DNA from: Symsagittifera roscoffensis
Taxonomy: Eukaryota; Xenacoelomorpha; Acoela; Convolutidae
NCBI RefSeq assembly: GCF_963678635.1
Contig: NC_087068.1
Span: 59,768,872-59,832,871 of the forward strand
Direction: 5' to 3'
Length of the DNA: 64,000 bases
Shown here: positions 1 through 10,264 of the stretch, in pieces
How positions within the stretch are numbered: the first letter of the stretch is position 1
How the letters are laid out: every line of letters starts with the position of its first letter
Made by a program: the position numbers and the translations under genes
The notes under the pieces: generated by a model
What the model was told of the DNA's origin: nothing
Seen by the model: only the letters and a program-made list of their open reading frames with translations
Database searches by the model: none

Positions 1-779
1 TTTATTTGTCACTTTCCTATGCCTACTCTTGACTCAATTGTTAGAGACCTTATAGTTTTATTAACAATAATAATGACACAACACAATAAATTTCACCAGA
101 TTCTATTAAATAGTGACCACGAATCCCTGTATGTTGTCAGAGTACAGTTTGTATAAAATTTATTCACACTAGCCGATTATCGGTCCAAAGATCTGGAAAC
201 TAGCACAATATGATGTTATCAGTCAATTTAAAAGATAGTGTACTCACTACCCAATCAAGCACAGTTTAGGTTGATTTAAAATCAAAAAACAAAAAATATA
301 TATATTGACACAATATGAATGTATATATATAAAAAAAAACGTATGTGTCTTGTACTCTTAGTCGGTCGCAGTACAATAGTCGAACCTGTCTTTTAAAGAA
401 AAAGCTTTCCCTGCTTGGTGCTGCACCAAACAGACAAAACTTTGAAGGCAGTTATTTTCTCAAGTGGGCGTCTATTGCACCCACCGAGTATTGTGTTACC
501 TATCTGCCTTCGGACTGCCCGAGCTAGACCTACTAAAATCCTCAGGGCAGTCACTTTTCCCAAAAACGTATTATGTTTCAATCCACACCAATGAGTCACG
601 CTCTTTCTAATTTAGACTTAGTGTCGCGAATATCCGAGTTCGGACCTGTTTTGTATTAGTCTGGTTCTTTTTGAGAGGCAAGTTACCAGTGCAGTCACTG
701 ATACCTAGCCTGTTTATTAATAACCTAATACCTCTCGCTTTTTGGTCTTTCTTTCGTTTACCTAAGTCCTTAATAAAAT
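1..779. other. AT-rich non-coding DNA, nothing recognised
   Basis: I see no coding similarity, tandem repeat or RNA gene here. The short open frames have no recognisable domains and are expected by chance. Confidence 0.6.
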
Positions 780-1112
780 AATACCCCTCCGGATTGGCAC
801 AAATAGGACCCTTCCGGACTGTCAGAATATGGACCCCTCCGGATTGGGACCCCTCCGAGTTAGTTAATAGTAGACCCCTCCGGATTTGGACCCCTCCGAA
901 TTAGCAACTATAAGACCCCTCCGGATTCGGACCCCTCCGGTTTCGTGGAAAGTAGACCCCTCCGGATTCGGAGCCCTTAGCTCTGTCAAAGTAGCTTTTC
1001 GTAGTTTTCTTAATTTCAGCTTATACCCCTCCGGATACGTTCTGCGTTGCTCTTATGCTGTTTGAATTAACTGGGAAGGGTATAGGATCCTTTCCTAGAC
1101 CCCTCCGGATTG
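780..1112 (+). repeat. Dense cluster of CCCCTCCGGATT-type motif
   Basis: A motif close to ACCCCTCCGGATT occurs about ten times in 330 bases, for example near 783, 833, 849, 876, 916, 955, 1024 and 1099, often in close pairs. Looser copies continue near 1314, 1667, 2142, 2370, 2400 and 3441. Spacing is irregular, so this is not a simple tandem repeat. It could be a binding-site cluster in a retroelement leader or decayed minisatellite DNA. I cannot tell which. Confidence 0.65.
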
Positions 1113-2978
1113 AAGTTAAGGCACTTATTTGACAATTCACACTAACGGTGAAGGGTCTTATCACTTGCCTAATTTCGACTCTATTATGGTTGTCTTGTGC
1201 CTTCAGCCCTCCCTTTTTGTCTAGAACTGTCCTAAGTTACTTAGTTCAATCGCTATCAACTTTTGGTAGGGGTATAAGGGTTTTTCAGAAAAATTTATAA
1301 AACGTGAAGGGTGCACCCCTCCGGATTTGCGTAATTTGCTAAAAACAATCTCAAAAAATTTTCTCTCTCGCTTTTCCGAAAAATTTCTGATCCTATTAGT
1401 AAGCTCAGCTAATTTCTGATCTATTGGTACCAAGATCAACTCGATATGATCAGTAGTTCCAAAGTTATTAACCAAAACGTCTTTTTTCCGAACTCAAAAA
1501 ATTTTCTCTCTTATAGGTTCCGCCTAACTTTTTCCGCAAATCTGGTCTTTTCGACCTAAAAACTATTGATCTGAGCTCAGAAGGCCTATACTCTTCTAGT
1601 TCAATGCAAAAGACCCGATCTAAAACGCTATTGTAGAGAAAATTTGCGAAAAACTATGCTACCTGGACCCCTCCGGATTGATGAATCCACCAAATCAAAC
1701 ACGTTATGTTCGATTTCTCTGCAACCCGGAAGGCTTTCGGGTAGCGGATTTTAAGACTTGTAGATTCACTAGTGGACGTTGTCCAAACAACTATTTTTAC
1801 TGTCCTGACTCAAAAATTTCAAAAAATTTTCTGATTTTTTAGCGTTTCTTACTATCAAAAATGGGAAAATTTGGTTTTTTGTACCAACTAGTTCCAACCA
1901 CTTCCGAACTAAAGTTAACCGGTTCTGCTTATTACAGTAGTGCAGTTACGATGTAACACACTAACTTAGCGCTTTTTTCCGTTTCAAAAAATATCGATAT
2001 CTCAAAAATCGCGACTTGTGGGGGGATCAAAATATCGCAATTTTGACCCTAAAAACCGGTCAGTTCTCGTTGTTTTTGTCTGAAAATCGATATAAGACTA
2101 TTAATATAGGCTATATAAGTAATAATATTAGGAATACTATACCCCTCCGGGTTTGTTTAATCTCCGAATTAAGGTGCTTAACTCGGATATTCGCAGTTCG
2201 GTGAAGGGTCACTACAGTGCAGCACTGTCGAGCCCCCCACAGATTACTATCCTACTTTTTGTACCAAAAGGGATACAAAACTTGTTAACGATACCCAACA
2301 GTCGATTGTAGTTGTCGTTGAGCCTCTTCCTGTTGTTCCCTGTACTGCTTGCCGGATCGGTCTTCACCCCGGACCCTTCCGAATTGAGCGCAAATCAGCT
2401 GACCCTTCCGGATTGGGCGCAATTTATCATTAACGTGCTTAAATGCTCAAATAACCCTACAGTACAAGCCTCACAAACGGGCCACAAAATTGATCGTAAC
2501 AATCTTGACTGATATAAATGCCTGTAACAACAATATATCTATCAACAACAAACGGGGGGGGGTTGAATCACATCTTGTCTGGGGGGATGATTTCTACTGA
2601 TTTTTTACTTTTTTACTGTTTTTGGTTTTTTCGGTTATTTTTTATGTTTTTTGTTTTTCTTGGGTACTATACTACTTTTTGTTTGGTTTTGCTTATATCT
2701 TTAAGTGTTTTTGGTCACAAACCACTCAGGGGATGAGGAGACGGCCGATCCCCCCACCCTTCCTGGTTCGTGAATTTTCGGTCTTAACTAGGTTAAAAAA
2801 CTATTCACGGCAATTCGGAAGGCCTCCGCGTTCCGAACTACCCTTCCGCCCCGGCGGTTTAGGCCTTTTAAGGGCGTTAATGTGAGCATCCGCTCGGCGC
2901 GGAGTGCTCGTTAACGGTTCTGCCGGTCATGATGTTAAAAAAGAATAACACCCAGGAGCGCCATAAAAACATACATGT
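1113..2978. other. Non-coding DNA with scattered motif copies
   Basis: No coding signal is seen. Besides isolated copies of the CCCCTCCGGATT-type motif, a second motif GGTGAAGGGT recurs near 1149, 1302 and 2200, and in the complementary sense near 3522 and 3768. The stretch 2740-2930 is clearly more GC-rich than its surroundings. I see no gene. Confidence 0.5.
2884..2909. other. Strong imperfect hairpin
   Basis: GAGCATCCGC and GCGGAGTGCTC are complementary apart from one bulged base, around a loop TCGGC. It lies in a short GC-rich island just before an element B copy. Helitron 3' ends have a hairpin followed by CTRR, but I do not see CTRR at the right distance. Confidence 0.5.
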
Positions 2979-3330
2979 AACATTCGCCCGGAAGATACAT
3001 ATCGACGGATAACAAAACTAAGTCTTAAGACGACTGGCTAGCGTCTAAACAGAGCTTTGCATGTTTTTCACCGTCTCTACCAAGCCAGTACTTTTCGGTG
3101 GTCTTTCCTACATCAGGCTGACAAAAACGTTACTGTTCTCCAGCTTCGACCAGAACGCTCAAATTAACTGAATTACATGCAAAATTAGTGAGCTCATGGC
3201 TGGGTCTCTGTATCCCCAGACCACGAGGTCACTCCTAAAAACAGGGCTACTACTTATTATATTACTATTGTTTTTGTTCAGTAGATAAAAATCATCATCT
3301 CCATCGAAGATGGATCAACCCTTTCCCCCA
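2979..3330 (+). repeat. Dispersed repeat element B, copy 1
   Basis: This block starts TGTAACATTCGCCCGG and ends GATGGATCAACCCTTTCC. It aligns by eye with 4807-5150 and 16433-16798. Shared landmarks in order are a CGAC-ACTGGC segment, ACCGTCTC followed about 6 bases later by GCCAGT, a block reading CCCCAGACCACGAGGTCA, CTAAAAACAGGGCT, and GATGGATCAACC. The ACTGGC and GCCAGT segments are complementary in all three copies, so a conserved RNA or DNA stem is possible. Confidence 0.65.
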
Positions 3331-4047
3331 ACTCCTAGCACCTCATCCTTGTCAAAACTAATCAAAATATCAGTTAAATTCAAGTCAGGACATGACAGGA
3401 TGCTAAAATTCAATACAAATTCATAAAAGTTCCCGTCCCGAGACCCTTCCGGATTCTTGAATCCGGCGAATCAAGCTCCTTAACCTCAGGTTCACGCTAA
3501 CTCGGAGGGCTGGTTTTTACCCTTCACCGTTGTTCGCAACGGCCTTGCAACTATTGTAACAGCACAATAGTTGCAACTCGGAACGTCCTCTGCTGTTCGG
3601 TAGTTCGTTGTTGTTTTTTAGTCTCGATTTTCGTACTGTTCGTAATCGCAGATAAAGTTGTTTTCTGTTTCTTTCTGCTATTTTAGCTAAAATGGCCGTC
3701 TCTGACGTTTCTCAGAAATATGACGTCATAATTCGAATTTTTAAAAATTAGAATTCCAGAATTTTCTAGCCTTCACCGTTTGGCTAATCGTTCAAATAAC
3801 GTCCTTATCCGTTCTAAATCGCCAATTCGGAAGGCTTGCTGCTAAAATACCGAATTCTGCAGAGACTGCATTTTGGCCATTCTGGTCGAATGTCACAAAA
3901 ATCAAAATTTTCATAAAAATGTCGATATCTCGAAAACTAGCAAGTTTTAGATGCTCATATTTTCGCATTAGAATCCGAAGCTAAAAAGGGTTTCTGATAG
4001 CACCCAACTCAAGGGTTAAATATTTAGCATTAAACAGAAACGGGAAA
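3331..4047. other. Non-coding DNA resembling the LINE1 5' leader
   Basis: Patches of this region resemble 5151-5620 upstream of the LINE1 ORFs. Both have an AATATC...TTAA...GGACAT segment and later AAATGGCCGTC followed by TCTCAGAAAT and a TTCTAGAA-type segment. It may be a 5' fragment of a second LINE1-family copy. There is no open frame of note. Confidence 0.4.
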
Positions 4048-4806
4048 TTATTTAAACACATTTTGTACTAATTCATAATTACCAAGAATGTAGTTATCTC
4101 TAAACTTATGAACAAATAGAATTTCATCATTTCTATCCATAAGGCCGAAGTTCTTCGGCAACAAGCTTATCTCACCCAAAATATTTAAGATCCTTGAACC
4201 TCTGTATGTTAATGACTGTAATTTAGTTTAATTCTTGCAAAAAGGAGGACAAAAGGTAATAGAACTCGATTTTCTAGTATTGTATGCAAAGTTTTTCAGT
4301 GTAAACAACAAATTAAGATATGGATTTGGATTTCTATTATGAGCAAATCTCAAACAGAAATTCTGTAGATCATAAATATACAGTTCATGTACTGTTTATA
4401 TTTTATTATCATAAAAAGTACTGGTAATGCTGTCATATTTTCTTTTGAAAAAAATCCTTCTTATGATTTATCTTTTTTTAAACAAATGAATTTGATTAAG
4501 CGCTGCAAAGCTAGTTCCGCCATATACGAGAAAGCCATATTGTATAATTGGTTTAATGTTAGCATTATAATATTTCAACAAAACACATTTTGGAACACAA
4601 TACCTCATTTTTGAAACAACACCACAATGTCTACCTAGTTTAATTTTCAATTTTTCAATGTGCTGAGTGAATGTTAACTTACAATCAACTATTACTCCTA
4701 AATACTTACATGCTGACTGAGGATTATACACAATATTATCAATTTCAATTTTAAGGTTAGAAGCACTTCCATTATTAAATAGTTTCAGATACTTGAAATG
4801 TTTTGT
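4048..4806 (-). pseudogene. LINE2 reverse transcriptase, C-terminal part (split from 10265)
   Basis: Read on the minus strand, this encodes the post-catalytic part of a LINE reverse transcriptase. It shows a KYLGVIVD segment, IKPIIQYGFLVYGG, and a thumb-like segment VHELYIYDL. It ends at a TAA at 4048-4050. Frames switch at least twice after about 4470, so it is decayed. Its upstream half ends at 10265 with a matching protein position (…LISFDN), and this piece begins about KHFKYLKLF. Insertion of LINE1 therefore split one older LINE. Domain identity is secure and clade is not. Confidence 0.8.
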
Positions 4807-5150
4807 AACATTCGCCCAAATATCACACAGCGACGGAGCGTAGAAAAAGTACCTATTAACGACTGGCAGGCGTCAGTTACCTTAATTCTACTCGTTTTTC
4901 ACCGTCTCGACCTTGCCAGTTGATTTTCTGGTCTGTTTAGGGCAAAGTAAAAAGTTACCATTTTTAGGCCATCAGTCAAACGACTTTTGATCAGCTTTCG
5001 TTTACATGCGAACACAACCACATAGCTGAGTCTCGGATCCTCAGACTACGTGATTGTCATTAAAAACACGGCTCGAACAACCTATTTTTATATGTTTTTG
5101 TGTGACAGTTTTATATTAAATCCATTGGAGATGGATTGACCCTTTCCTTT
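4807..5150 (+). repeat. Element B copy 2, start of the LINE1 leader
   Basis: This is a diverged relative of 2979-3330 and 16433-16798. It begins TGTAACATTCGCCC and contains the ACTGGC...GCCAGT pair and the CTCAGACTACGTGA block. Here it sits directly upstream of LINE1, so B may be LINE1 5' UTR or an independent repeat into which LINE1 was truncated. Confidence 0.55.
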
Positions 5151-5716
5151 TTCTATCTACTCATGCTCTGAAATATTGAAATAATATCGGTGTTAATTAA
5201 GATCTAGGACATTACAGCAACTGTTGAAGTTAGTTTACCCAGTCCCTTCACATATAACAGTCTCTGGGGGACCAAGCCTCCGCTCCCGTGATTTTCTTGA
5301 GATAACACTCTTATCTCCTATATTTCGTGTCCCGGGAGTGTTCCGTGGTATTTCTCTTCCCCCCACTGAAGCCTCCGTCTCCACAAATATCTGTCACTAT
5401 GGTCCTTATCGTGTGTTATTGCCACGATAAGAGGCTTCGTAATTTTCTTGCACGACTGTTCTTTACAATCTCTATCGTGGTTCTGATTTTCGTCTTTTTC
5501 ATTCAAAATGGCCGTCTTTTTTCTATTTCTCAGAAATGTTCTTCTTCCAATCGAAATTTTAAAAATAAAAATTCTAGAACATTCTGACCCTCCTTCGCAA
5601 CACTTTTTCGTTCATAAGGCCTTTAGTCACTCTTTTTTATGTCGCCGGAAGGTTGTGCTGTGTCATCTGGCAGAATGGCACATTTACCGGGGTAGCAATG
5701 GTTGCCCCGCGATAAA
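5151..5716 (+). other. LINE1 5' leader
   Basis: This is non-coding sequence between the element B block and the first LINE1 ATG, rich in CT and TTTC tracts. Part of it (about 5400-5600) resembles 3590-3780. No TATA box is evident. LINE promoters are usually internal and TATA-less. Confidence 0.5.
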
Positions 5717-6304
5717 ATGTCCGACAGAAGATATCACTTGCTCAAGACATCATCTTCAAAAAATCTCCTGATTGCGGATTCTCAAGCACGCCATCTTGAT
5801 TTTCCAAATTTCAATATCTTGTCCCTACCTGGGGCCCGAGTTGGTGCGGTCCAAAACTTCTTACCCGAGAAAGACAAATTCAACATCATCGCTCTGCTCA
5901 TCGGCGGAAACGACGCCTTCAACGGAAAAGACCCCTCCAGTATACCTGCAGGCGACATTGCTGAAGAGCTGTCAAAACTAGCCGAGGAGCTGTGTGAACG
6001 AGCCAAAAAAGTTTTCGTCATCGGAATCCCTCATCGTAGTGAGAACCGAGCTCGATCTGCAAAAATAAACGAATTCCTAAGAAAGATAAAAGGAACTTGG
6101 AAGTTTAGAGGAGTGAGTGAAAAAATCCACAGCTCATATCATTTGAAAACTGACGAAGTGCACCTCAGTGAAGAAGGTCTGAAGGGCATTAAAAGTATTC
6201 TCAAGAATAAAATCTTATACGATAAACATTCGAACATCTGCAATACAGAAGCACATCTGGTATATTACGAGTGTCGTTTCAAGAACTGTCAGTGCCCCTA
6301 TTAA
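5717..6304 (+). CDS. SGNH/GDSL-type esterase ORF of LINE1
   Basis: This 195-codon ORF encodes an SGNH hydrolase fold. Block I is IADSQ (Ser near residue 22), block II is LPGARV, block III is IGGNDAF, and block V is DEVHLSEEG with the Asp-His pair. All four signature residues are present, so it could be catalytically competent. In CR1-type LINEs such domains are part of the ORF1 region. The substrate is unknown, and lipid or acyl-ester hydrolysis is usually assumed. The first in-frame ATG is at 5717, shortly after a TTG that also lies in the open frame. It ends in TAA 150 bases before the PHD-bearing ORF1, so the esterase is a separate frame here instead of being fused. Confidence 0.8.
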   Translation: MSDRRYHLLKTSSSKNLLIADSQARHLDFPNFNILSLPGARVGAVQNFLPEKDKFNIIALLIGGNDAFNGKDPSSIPAGDIAEELSKLAEELCERAKKVFVIGIPHRSENRARSAKINEFLRKIKGTWKFRGVSEKIHSSYHLKTDEVHLSEEGLKGIKSILKNKILYDKHSNICNTEAHLVYYECRFKNCQCPY

Positions 6305-6324
6305 CGTAAGTAGAAATAGTGAAC

Positions 6325-6420
6325 CGCAGGCCTCCCCTTTTCGGGAACCACCAGGTTTGTCTATTTCTTCTTTTTCCCCTGAGTGAGCCACAGGCCTCCC
6401 CTTTTCGGGAACCACCAGGC
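6325..6420 (+). repeat. Duplicated hairpin-capable segment between esterase ORF and ORF1
   Basis: The 150-base spacer holds two near-identical copies of a segment beginning CAGGCCTCCCC and ending GGGAACCACCAGG, about 63 bases apart. Each copy can form a small CCC-TTTTC-GGG stem, and the second adds a GCCT/AGGC pairing. The placement invites a translational role (reinitiation or internal entry), but that is inference. Confidence 0.6.
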
Positions 6421-6453
6421 TTAACTGTTTTTCTATCCATAGTATAAGCAAAA

Positions 6454-7350
6454 ATGGGCAAAAACTGCAAAACATGTAAAAGAGGCTTTGCCGGCAACGA
6501 AAAAACATACACTTGTGTCGCATGCAACGCTCAAATGCATTTGGAACCAACTTGTGTTGGGTTGTCTCTAGTGGCCATAAATGGAATAAAAGAACTAGGG
6601 CCGAATGTCATGTTGCTTTGTAATACTTGTGTGCAAAATAATGAACGAGACAACTTTATAAGATGCAAAACCCTGGCCAACATAGACGAGAAGCTCTCAA
6701 ACATTGATGTAACTGAAAGCCTTAAAAGCATGGAAAGAAGATTTACCGATTTAGTAGATCAAAAAATTGGAAATGCAATGAAAACGACATGCGATAAAGT
6801 GGAAAAAACTTATAGTGCCGTTGTAGCTGCTGAAACCACCACCCGGATAAATCAAGCTCAAACCACTCAACATGCTGCCAGATCTAACTCTGATCACAAC
6901 ATAAATCAAAGTTTTAGGATACAAGGGGTCAAAGAGGACCCTGAGAAAACAAAAGGAGAAAACCTTGTCCCAACAAATGACGAAATAAACGAAATACTAG
7001 ACATAATTGGAGTGAAGCCGAAAATAATAGAACTAAAACGACTGGGAAAATTTGATCGTAATCGAATGAAGCCAAGAACACTGCTGGTAACTGTACCTAG
7101 CGAACATGAAGCACGACTAGTACTAGCAAAAAGCCGAGAAAAGCGAGAACAATTGGTCGAAAAAGAGGTCTACCTGCTACCAGCATTGACCAAAGAGAGT
7201 GCAATTAAAGAGAACGAAATCCTTAAGAAACGAAGACAACTACTAGATGAAGGCGTTCCTCGCGAAAAGCTGAAAATAAGGAATCTAGAATTGTTCAATG
7301 ATGGTGTGAAAGTAACTATTGACACTGAAGTTCAGGAACCCCAGCATTGA
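6454..7350 (+). CDS. LINE1 ORF1: PHD finger, coiled coil and ORF1p-type C-terminus
   Basis: This 298-codon ORF starts at an ATG in a good context (AAAATGG). Residues 5-59 form a PHD finger with pattern C5-x2-C8, C21-x2-C24, H29, C34, C56-x2-C59. Residues about 70-130 are charged and helical, consistent with a coiled coil. Residues about 170-285 resemble the RNA-binding C-terminal part of LINE ORF1 proteins, with LKRLGKF, RPRTLLV-like and EVYLLPALT segments. ORF1 proteins bind element RNA, and PHD fingers usually read histone H3 tails. It ends at TGA 7348-7350, and the endonuclease frame continues directly without a frame change. Confidence 0.85.
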   Translation: MGKNCKTCKRGFAGNEKTYTCVACNAQMHLEPTCVGLSLVAINGIKELGPNVMLLCNTCVQNNERDNFIRCKTLANIDEKLSNIDVTESLKSMERRFTDLVDQKIGNAMKTTCDKVEKTYSAVVAAETTTRINQAQTTQHAARSNSDHNINQSFRIQGVKEDPEKTKGENLVPTNDEINEILDIIGVKPKIIELKRLGKFDRNRMKPRTLLVTVPSEHEARLVLAKSREKREQLVEKEVYLLPALTKESAIKENEILKKRRQLLDEGVPREKLKIRNLELFNDGVKVTIDTEVQEPQH

Positions 7351-7354
7351 CTAG
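7348..7354 (+). promoter_or_regulatory. UGA-CUAG stop context between ORF1 and ORF2
   Basis: The ORF1 stop reads TGA CTA G. UGA followed by CUA(G) is the established high-readthrough context of several animal genes, such as MDH1 and AQP4. ORF2 continues in the same frame, with its conserved endonuclease N-terminus only a few codons downstream. The first in-frame ATG is not until 7678, inside the endonuclease domain. Readthrough giving an ORF1-ORF2 fusion is therefore a reasonable inference, not shown. Confidence 0.55.
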
Positions 7355-10188
7355 GATTCCTCAACATTCTGCAACTAAATACTAGAAGCCTAATCAACAT
7401 AGAGAGAAGAACTAAGCTAGCAAATGCAAATGCAGTTGGAAATTTTAATGTCATATGCTTAAGCAAAACTTGGCTTAACGAGAATATTCAATCATCAGAG
7501 CTTTTTCTAAGTGAATATAACATCTATAGATCTGATAGAGCTATTGTGAGTGGTAAAAACTGTCACGGAGGCAGCCTAATAGCTGTCAAGAATAGTCTAA
7601 TTACCGAGGACTTATCCACCAAGCATGACATTCCTGATTCACGTGTGCTATGTAGTATAAAACTTCATCAAACTGAAATGATAATTGGCTCATTCTACAA
7701 TCCGCCAAAAAACAGTAATTACAGATACAAAGTGCATGAATTTGAACAACTGATCAAAGCCATTCCTAAAAACAAACCGCTTCTCTTATGTGGGGATTTA
7801 AATTTCCCAGAAACAAACTGGAACACCCTCACCAGTACTGACGAGGAAGAAAACCGAATACTGCAAATTTTTGAAAATGGACTCTTTAGGCAGGCGATAG
7901 ATTTCCCAACATGTGTGAAGAGCATACTAGACGTAGCCTTTTATCGGAATTGCTATACAAGTGCCGAACAAGATTTTAACGTTTCCAAGATTTATGACTG
8001 CTCAGATTACAATGCCATAATGTTGTCTATTGAATGCACGGTATCAGAGCCGAAACCATACTTGGAAAATTTTAGAAGTTTTGGAAATGCCGATTTTGAA
8101 GGAATAAACAATTTTATAAACGAGAACCCATTTGAACCAGTATGCCACACAAACATTAACAAAATGCATGAGGAGTACACCCAATATTTGGATGAAATCA
8201 TTAAGAGTTTTGTGCCTCTCAGAACAAGACATAGGAAATCACTTCCACCTTGGATAACAAGTAGCACTTCAAATTTGATCAAAAAGTTACAAACAAAACG
8301 GCAATCATGTATACTCAAACCGACCAACTACAGAAGACAACAAGTTAAACTGTTTGAAAATTTAGTAACTGAATCATCGGAATTGGACAGGAAAAACTAC
8401 CAAGAGGAATTGTTTAGAACACGGAACACTAATGTAATCTTTAAACACCTAAAGAACTTGAATAAACATACAAGTCTTCCTAAGTTACTCATAAAAGATG
8501 AAGATGAAAGCACAAATCCAAACGAACAAGTCAACATGCTAAACGACTTCTTTCATTCAGTTTTTAATCCTAAAGAAAGTTTTAGTATTAGAGATATTCA
8601 ATTTGAAAATCCCTTGTTAACGAATTTTGATGTATCGAAAAAGACAGTAAGTGAGATTTTATCAACTCTGGACGTAACAAAGTCACGCGGCCCAAATGGG
8701 TTGCCACCTAGCTTTTTTCAGAAAACGAACCGCAATATATGCAAACCGATGAACAAACTTTTGAGAAACGTAAAACGCCTACGAAAAATACCTGATTCAT
8801 GGAAAACAGCTGCAGTTACTCCTGTTCACAAAAAAGGTGACCGAAAAATGGTGAACAACTATCGACCAGTTTCGCTATTAAATATTGACAGCAAAGTCCT
8901 TGAAAAATGTATATACAAAGACCTGTACCCTTACTTTGCCTGGTATTTGACGAAACATCAACACAGTTTTACTAAAGGTAGATCAGTTTTGACAAACATG
9001 CTCTCTTTCCTGAAAGAAATATATGAAGCGCTTGACAATGACTCAAACGCAGAAATTGTAGCATTCTACACTGACTTTGCAAAAGCCTTTGATAAAGTTC
9101 CGCATTTTGATCTACTTAAGAAAGTTGCACTTATAGGAATAGGAGGCTGCATGTTAGAGGTACTCTATGACTATTTGAAAAACAGGAAACAGTTTGTACG
9201 AGTAGACAATATCAGCTCAAAAGTTTTAGAAGTCACTAGTGGTGTTCCCCAAGGATCACTTTTAGGACCACTGCTCTTTTGCATTTTTATTAACGACCTA
9301 CCTGAAGTACTCAAATTCTCTGAACCATATATTTTTGCGGATGATCTTAAACTACTTTCCATCAAAAAAACATCAATTGAAATTCAAGAAGATCTGGACA
9401 AAATTCAGCAGTGGGTAACTGAAAACAAAATGGAATTAGCACTAGATAAATGTGCAAAAGTAAGTTTTAGGGGCGGAGACGCTAACTCTATGCTTTTTGG
9501 TGTAGTGCTTGGAACATCGATGGTTGTGAAAGATCTGGGAATTTTTGTGTCGGGCGATTTAAGTTGGAAGGTACACATTGAAACAAGATTAAAGAAGGCA
9601 AACCAAGTACTGTACCTCCTGAGAAGAAACCTATCAGCAAAGATAAATACGTTTGTAAAGTTAGGTCTGTATAAGTCACTAATACTCCCAGTGTTATTAT
9701 ACGGACTCTCATGTACACATATATCGAGGGGGGATCAATTGCAGTTGGAGCGATTTCAAAAGAAAGTAATCCGTTGGATCACTGGAAATAAAACGGGAGT
9801 GTACATCAACGAACTACGCTTGCTAAACATTTTACCCCTGCCCATGTTCATCCAGCTAAATAACATCTTTTTTCTTGCCAGTCTTGATTCTAATGAACGA
9901 AATGAAATAGTGTTAAACAGGCGAACCACACGGGCTAGAAATACAGAAATTTTTGAGATGCGAAAAGTGAGAACGGAAAAAGCGAGAAACGAATTTGTTT
10001 TCAGAACCAGTAGGATTGTAAATCGATTAGAACCATATATTCATTTTGATAAACGAATCGGCCTCAAGACGAGAATTTTAAACACGATGTGGAAATTTGT
10101 AAACGAGAGATTTTCAGAAATGACAACGTGCACGTGGCAATTATTCTGTGATTGTATCACGTGCAGAAACAAGTCGACATTGTTTTAG
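7351..10188 (+). CDS. LINE1 ORF2: AP-like endonuclease and reverse transcriptase
   Basis: The frame is open for 945 codons after the ORF1 UGA. The endonuclease occupies about codons 5-240, with [17 protein letters not shown] and [10 protein letters not shown]. The motif normally reading ETWL is KTWL (Lys codon 7465-7467) and the SDH motif is SDY (Tyr codon 8008-8010). Both are catalytic positions, so this copy is probably endonuclease-dead. The reverse transcriptase shows [23 protein letters not shown] and FADDLKLL, with both catalytic Asp residues kept. A C-terminal segment reading CDCITCRNK lies near the end. The product would prime reverse transcription on nicked target DNA. I give the start as the first codon after the UGA because the fold begins there. 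Confidence 0.85.
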   Translation, partial: LGFLNILQLNTRSLINIERRTKLANANAVGNFNVICLSKTWLNENIQSSELFLSEYNIYRSDRAIVSGKNCHGGSLIAVKNSLITEDLSTKHDIPDSRVLCSIKLHQTEMIIGSFYNPPKNSNYRYKVHEFEQLIKAIPKNKPLLLCGDLNFPETNWNTLTSTDEEENRILQIFENGLFRQAIDFPTCVKSILDVAFYRNCYTSAEQDFNVSKIYDCSDYNAIMLSIECTVSEPKPYLENFRSFGNADFEGINNFINENPFEPVCHTNINKMHEEYTQYLDEIIKSFVPLRTRHRKSLPPWITSSTSNLIKKLQTKRQSCILKPTNYRRQQVKLFENLVTESSELDRKNYQEELFRTRNTNVIFKHLKNLNKHTSLPKLLIKDEDESTNPNEQVNMLNDFFHSVFNPKESFSIRDIQFENPLLTNFDVSKKTVSEILSTLDVTKSRGPNGLPPSFFQKTNRNICKPMNKLLRNVKRLRKIPDSWKTAAVTPVHKKGDRKMVNNYRPVSLLNIDSKVLEKCIYKDLYPYFAWYLTKHQHSFTKGRSVLTNMLSFLKEIYEALDNDSNAEIVAFYTDFAKAFDKVPHFDLLKKVALIGIGGCMLEVLYDYLKNRKQFVRVDNISSKVLEVTSGVPQGSLLGPLLFCIFINDLPEVLKFSEPYIFADDLKLLSIKKTSIEIQEDLDKIQQWVTENKMELALDKCAKVSFRGGDANSMLFGVVLGTSMVVKDLGIFVSGDLSWKVHIETRLKKANQVLYLLRRNLSAKINTFVKLGLYKSLILPVLLYGLSCTHISRGDQLQLERFQKKVIRWITGNKTGVYINELRLLNILPLPMFIQLNNIFFLASLDSNERNEIVLNRRTTRARNTEIFEMRKVRTEKARNEFVFRTSRIVNRLEPYIHFDKRIGLKTRILNTMWKFVNERFSEMTTCTWQLFCDCITCRNKSTLF

Positions 10189-10234
10189 AGAAGATGCCGG
10201 GACCAAGAAGCCCAACAGCTGTGCTGTGAATCCC

Positions 10235-10262
10235 CAACAACAACAACAACAACAACAACAAC
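10235..10262 (+). repeat. (CAA)n tail of LINE1
   Basis: About nine CAA units follow the ORF2 stop by about 45 bases. Many LINEs end in a short microsatellite instead of poly(A). Directly after it LINE2 sequence resumes, so this marks the LINE1 3' end. Confidence 0.8.
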
Positions 10263-10264
10263 AT

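Larger units (their letters stand above)
4807..10264 (+). mobile_element. LINE1: CR1-like non-LTR retrotransposon, nearly full length
   Basis: The order is a 5' leader, an SGNH esterase ORF, a PHD-finger ORF1, an AP-endonuclease plus reverse transcriptase ORF2, and a (CAA)n tail. CR1-clade LINEs are known to carry esterase and PHD domains in the ORF1 region, which fits. The left limit is set where LINE2 coding sequence stops and element B-like sequence starts. The right limit is the end of the CAA tract, where LINE2 resumes. All three reading frames are long and open, so this is the youngest LINE here. I cannot identify a clear target-site duplication. Confidence 0.8.

Noticed and set aside
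1221-2885. Short ORFs in the left non-coding region
   Set aside because: No domain, no codon pattern and lengths expected by chance.
6304-6445. Spliced intron joining the esterase ORF to ORF1 (GTAAGT at 6306, AG near 6442)
   Set aside because: The esterase stop TAA lies just before the donor, so splicing would not fuse the frames.
7348-7350. UGA as a selenocysteine codon
   Set aside because: LINEs have no known selenoproteins and I see no reason for a SECIS element; readthrough context or a simple stop is more likely.
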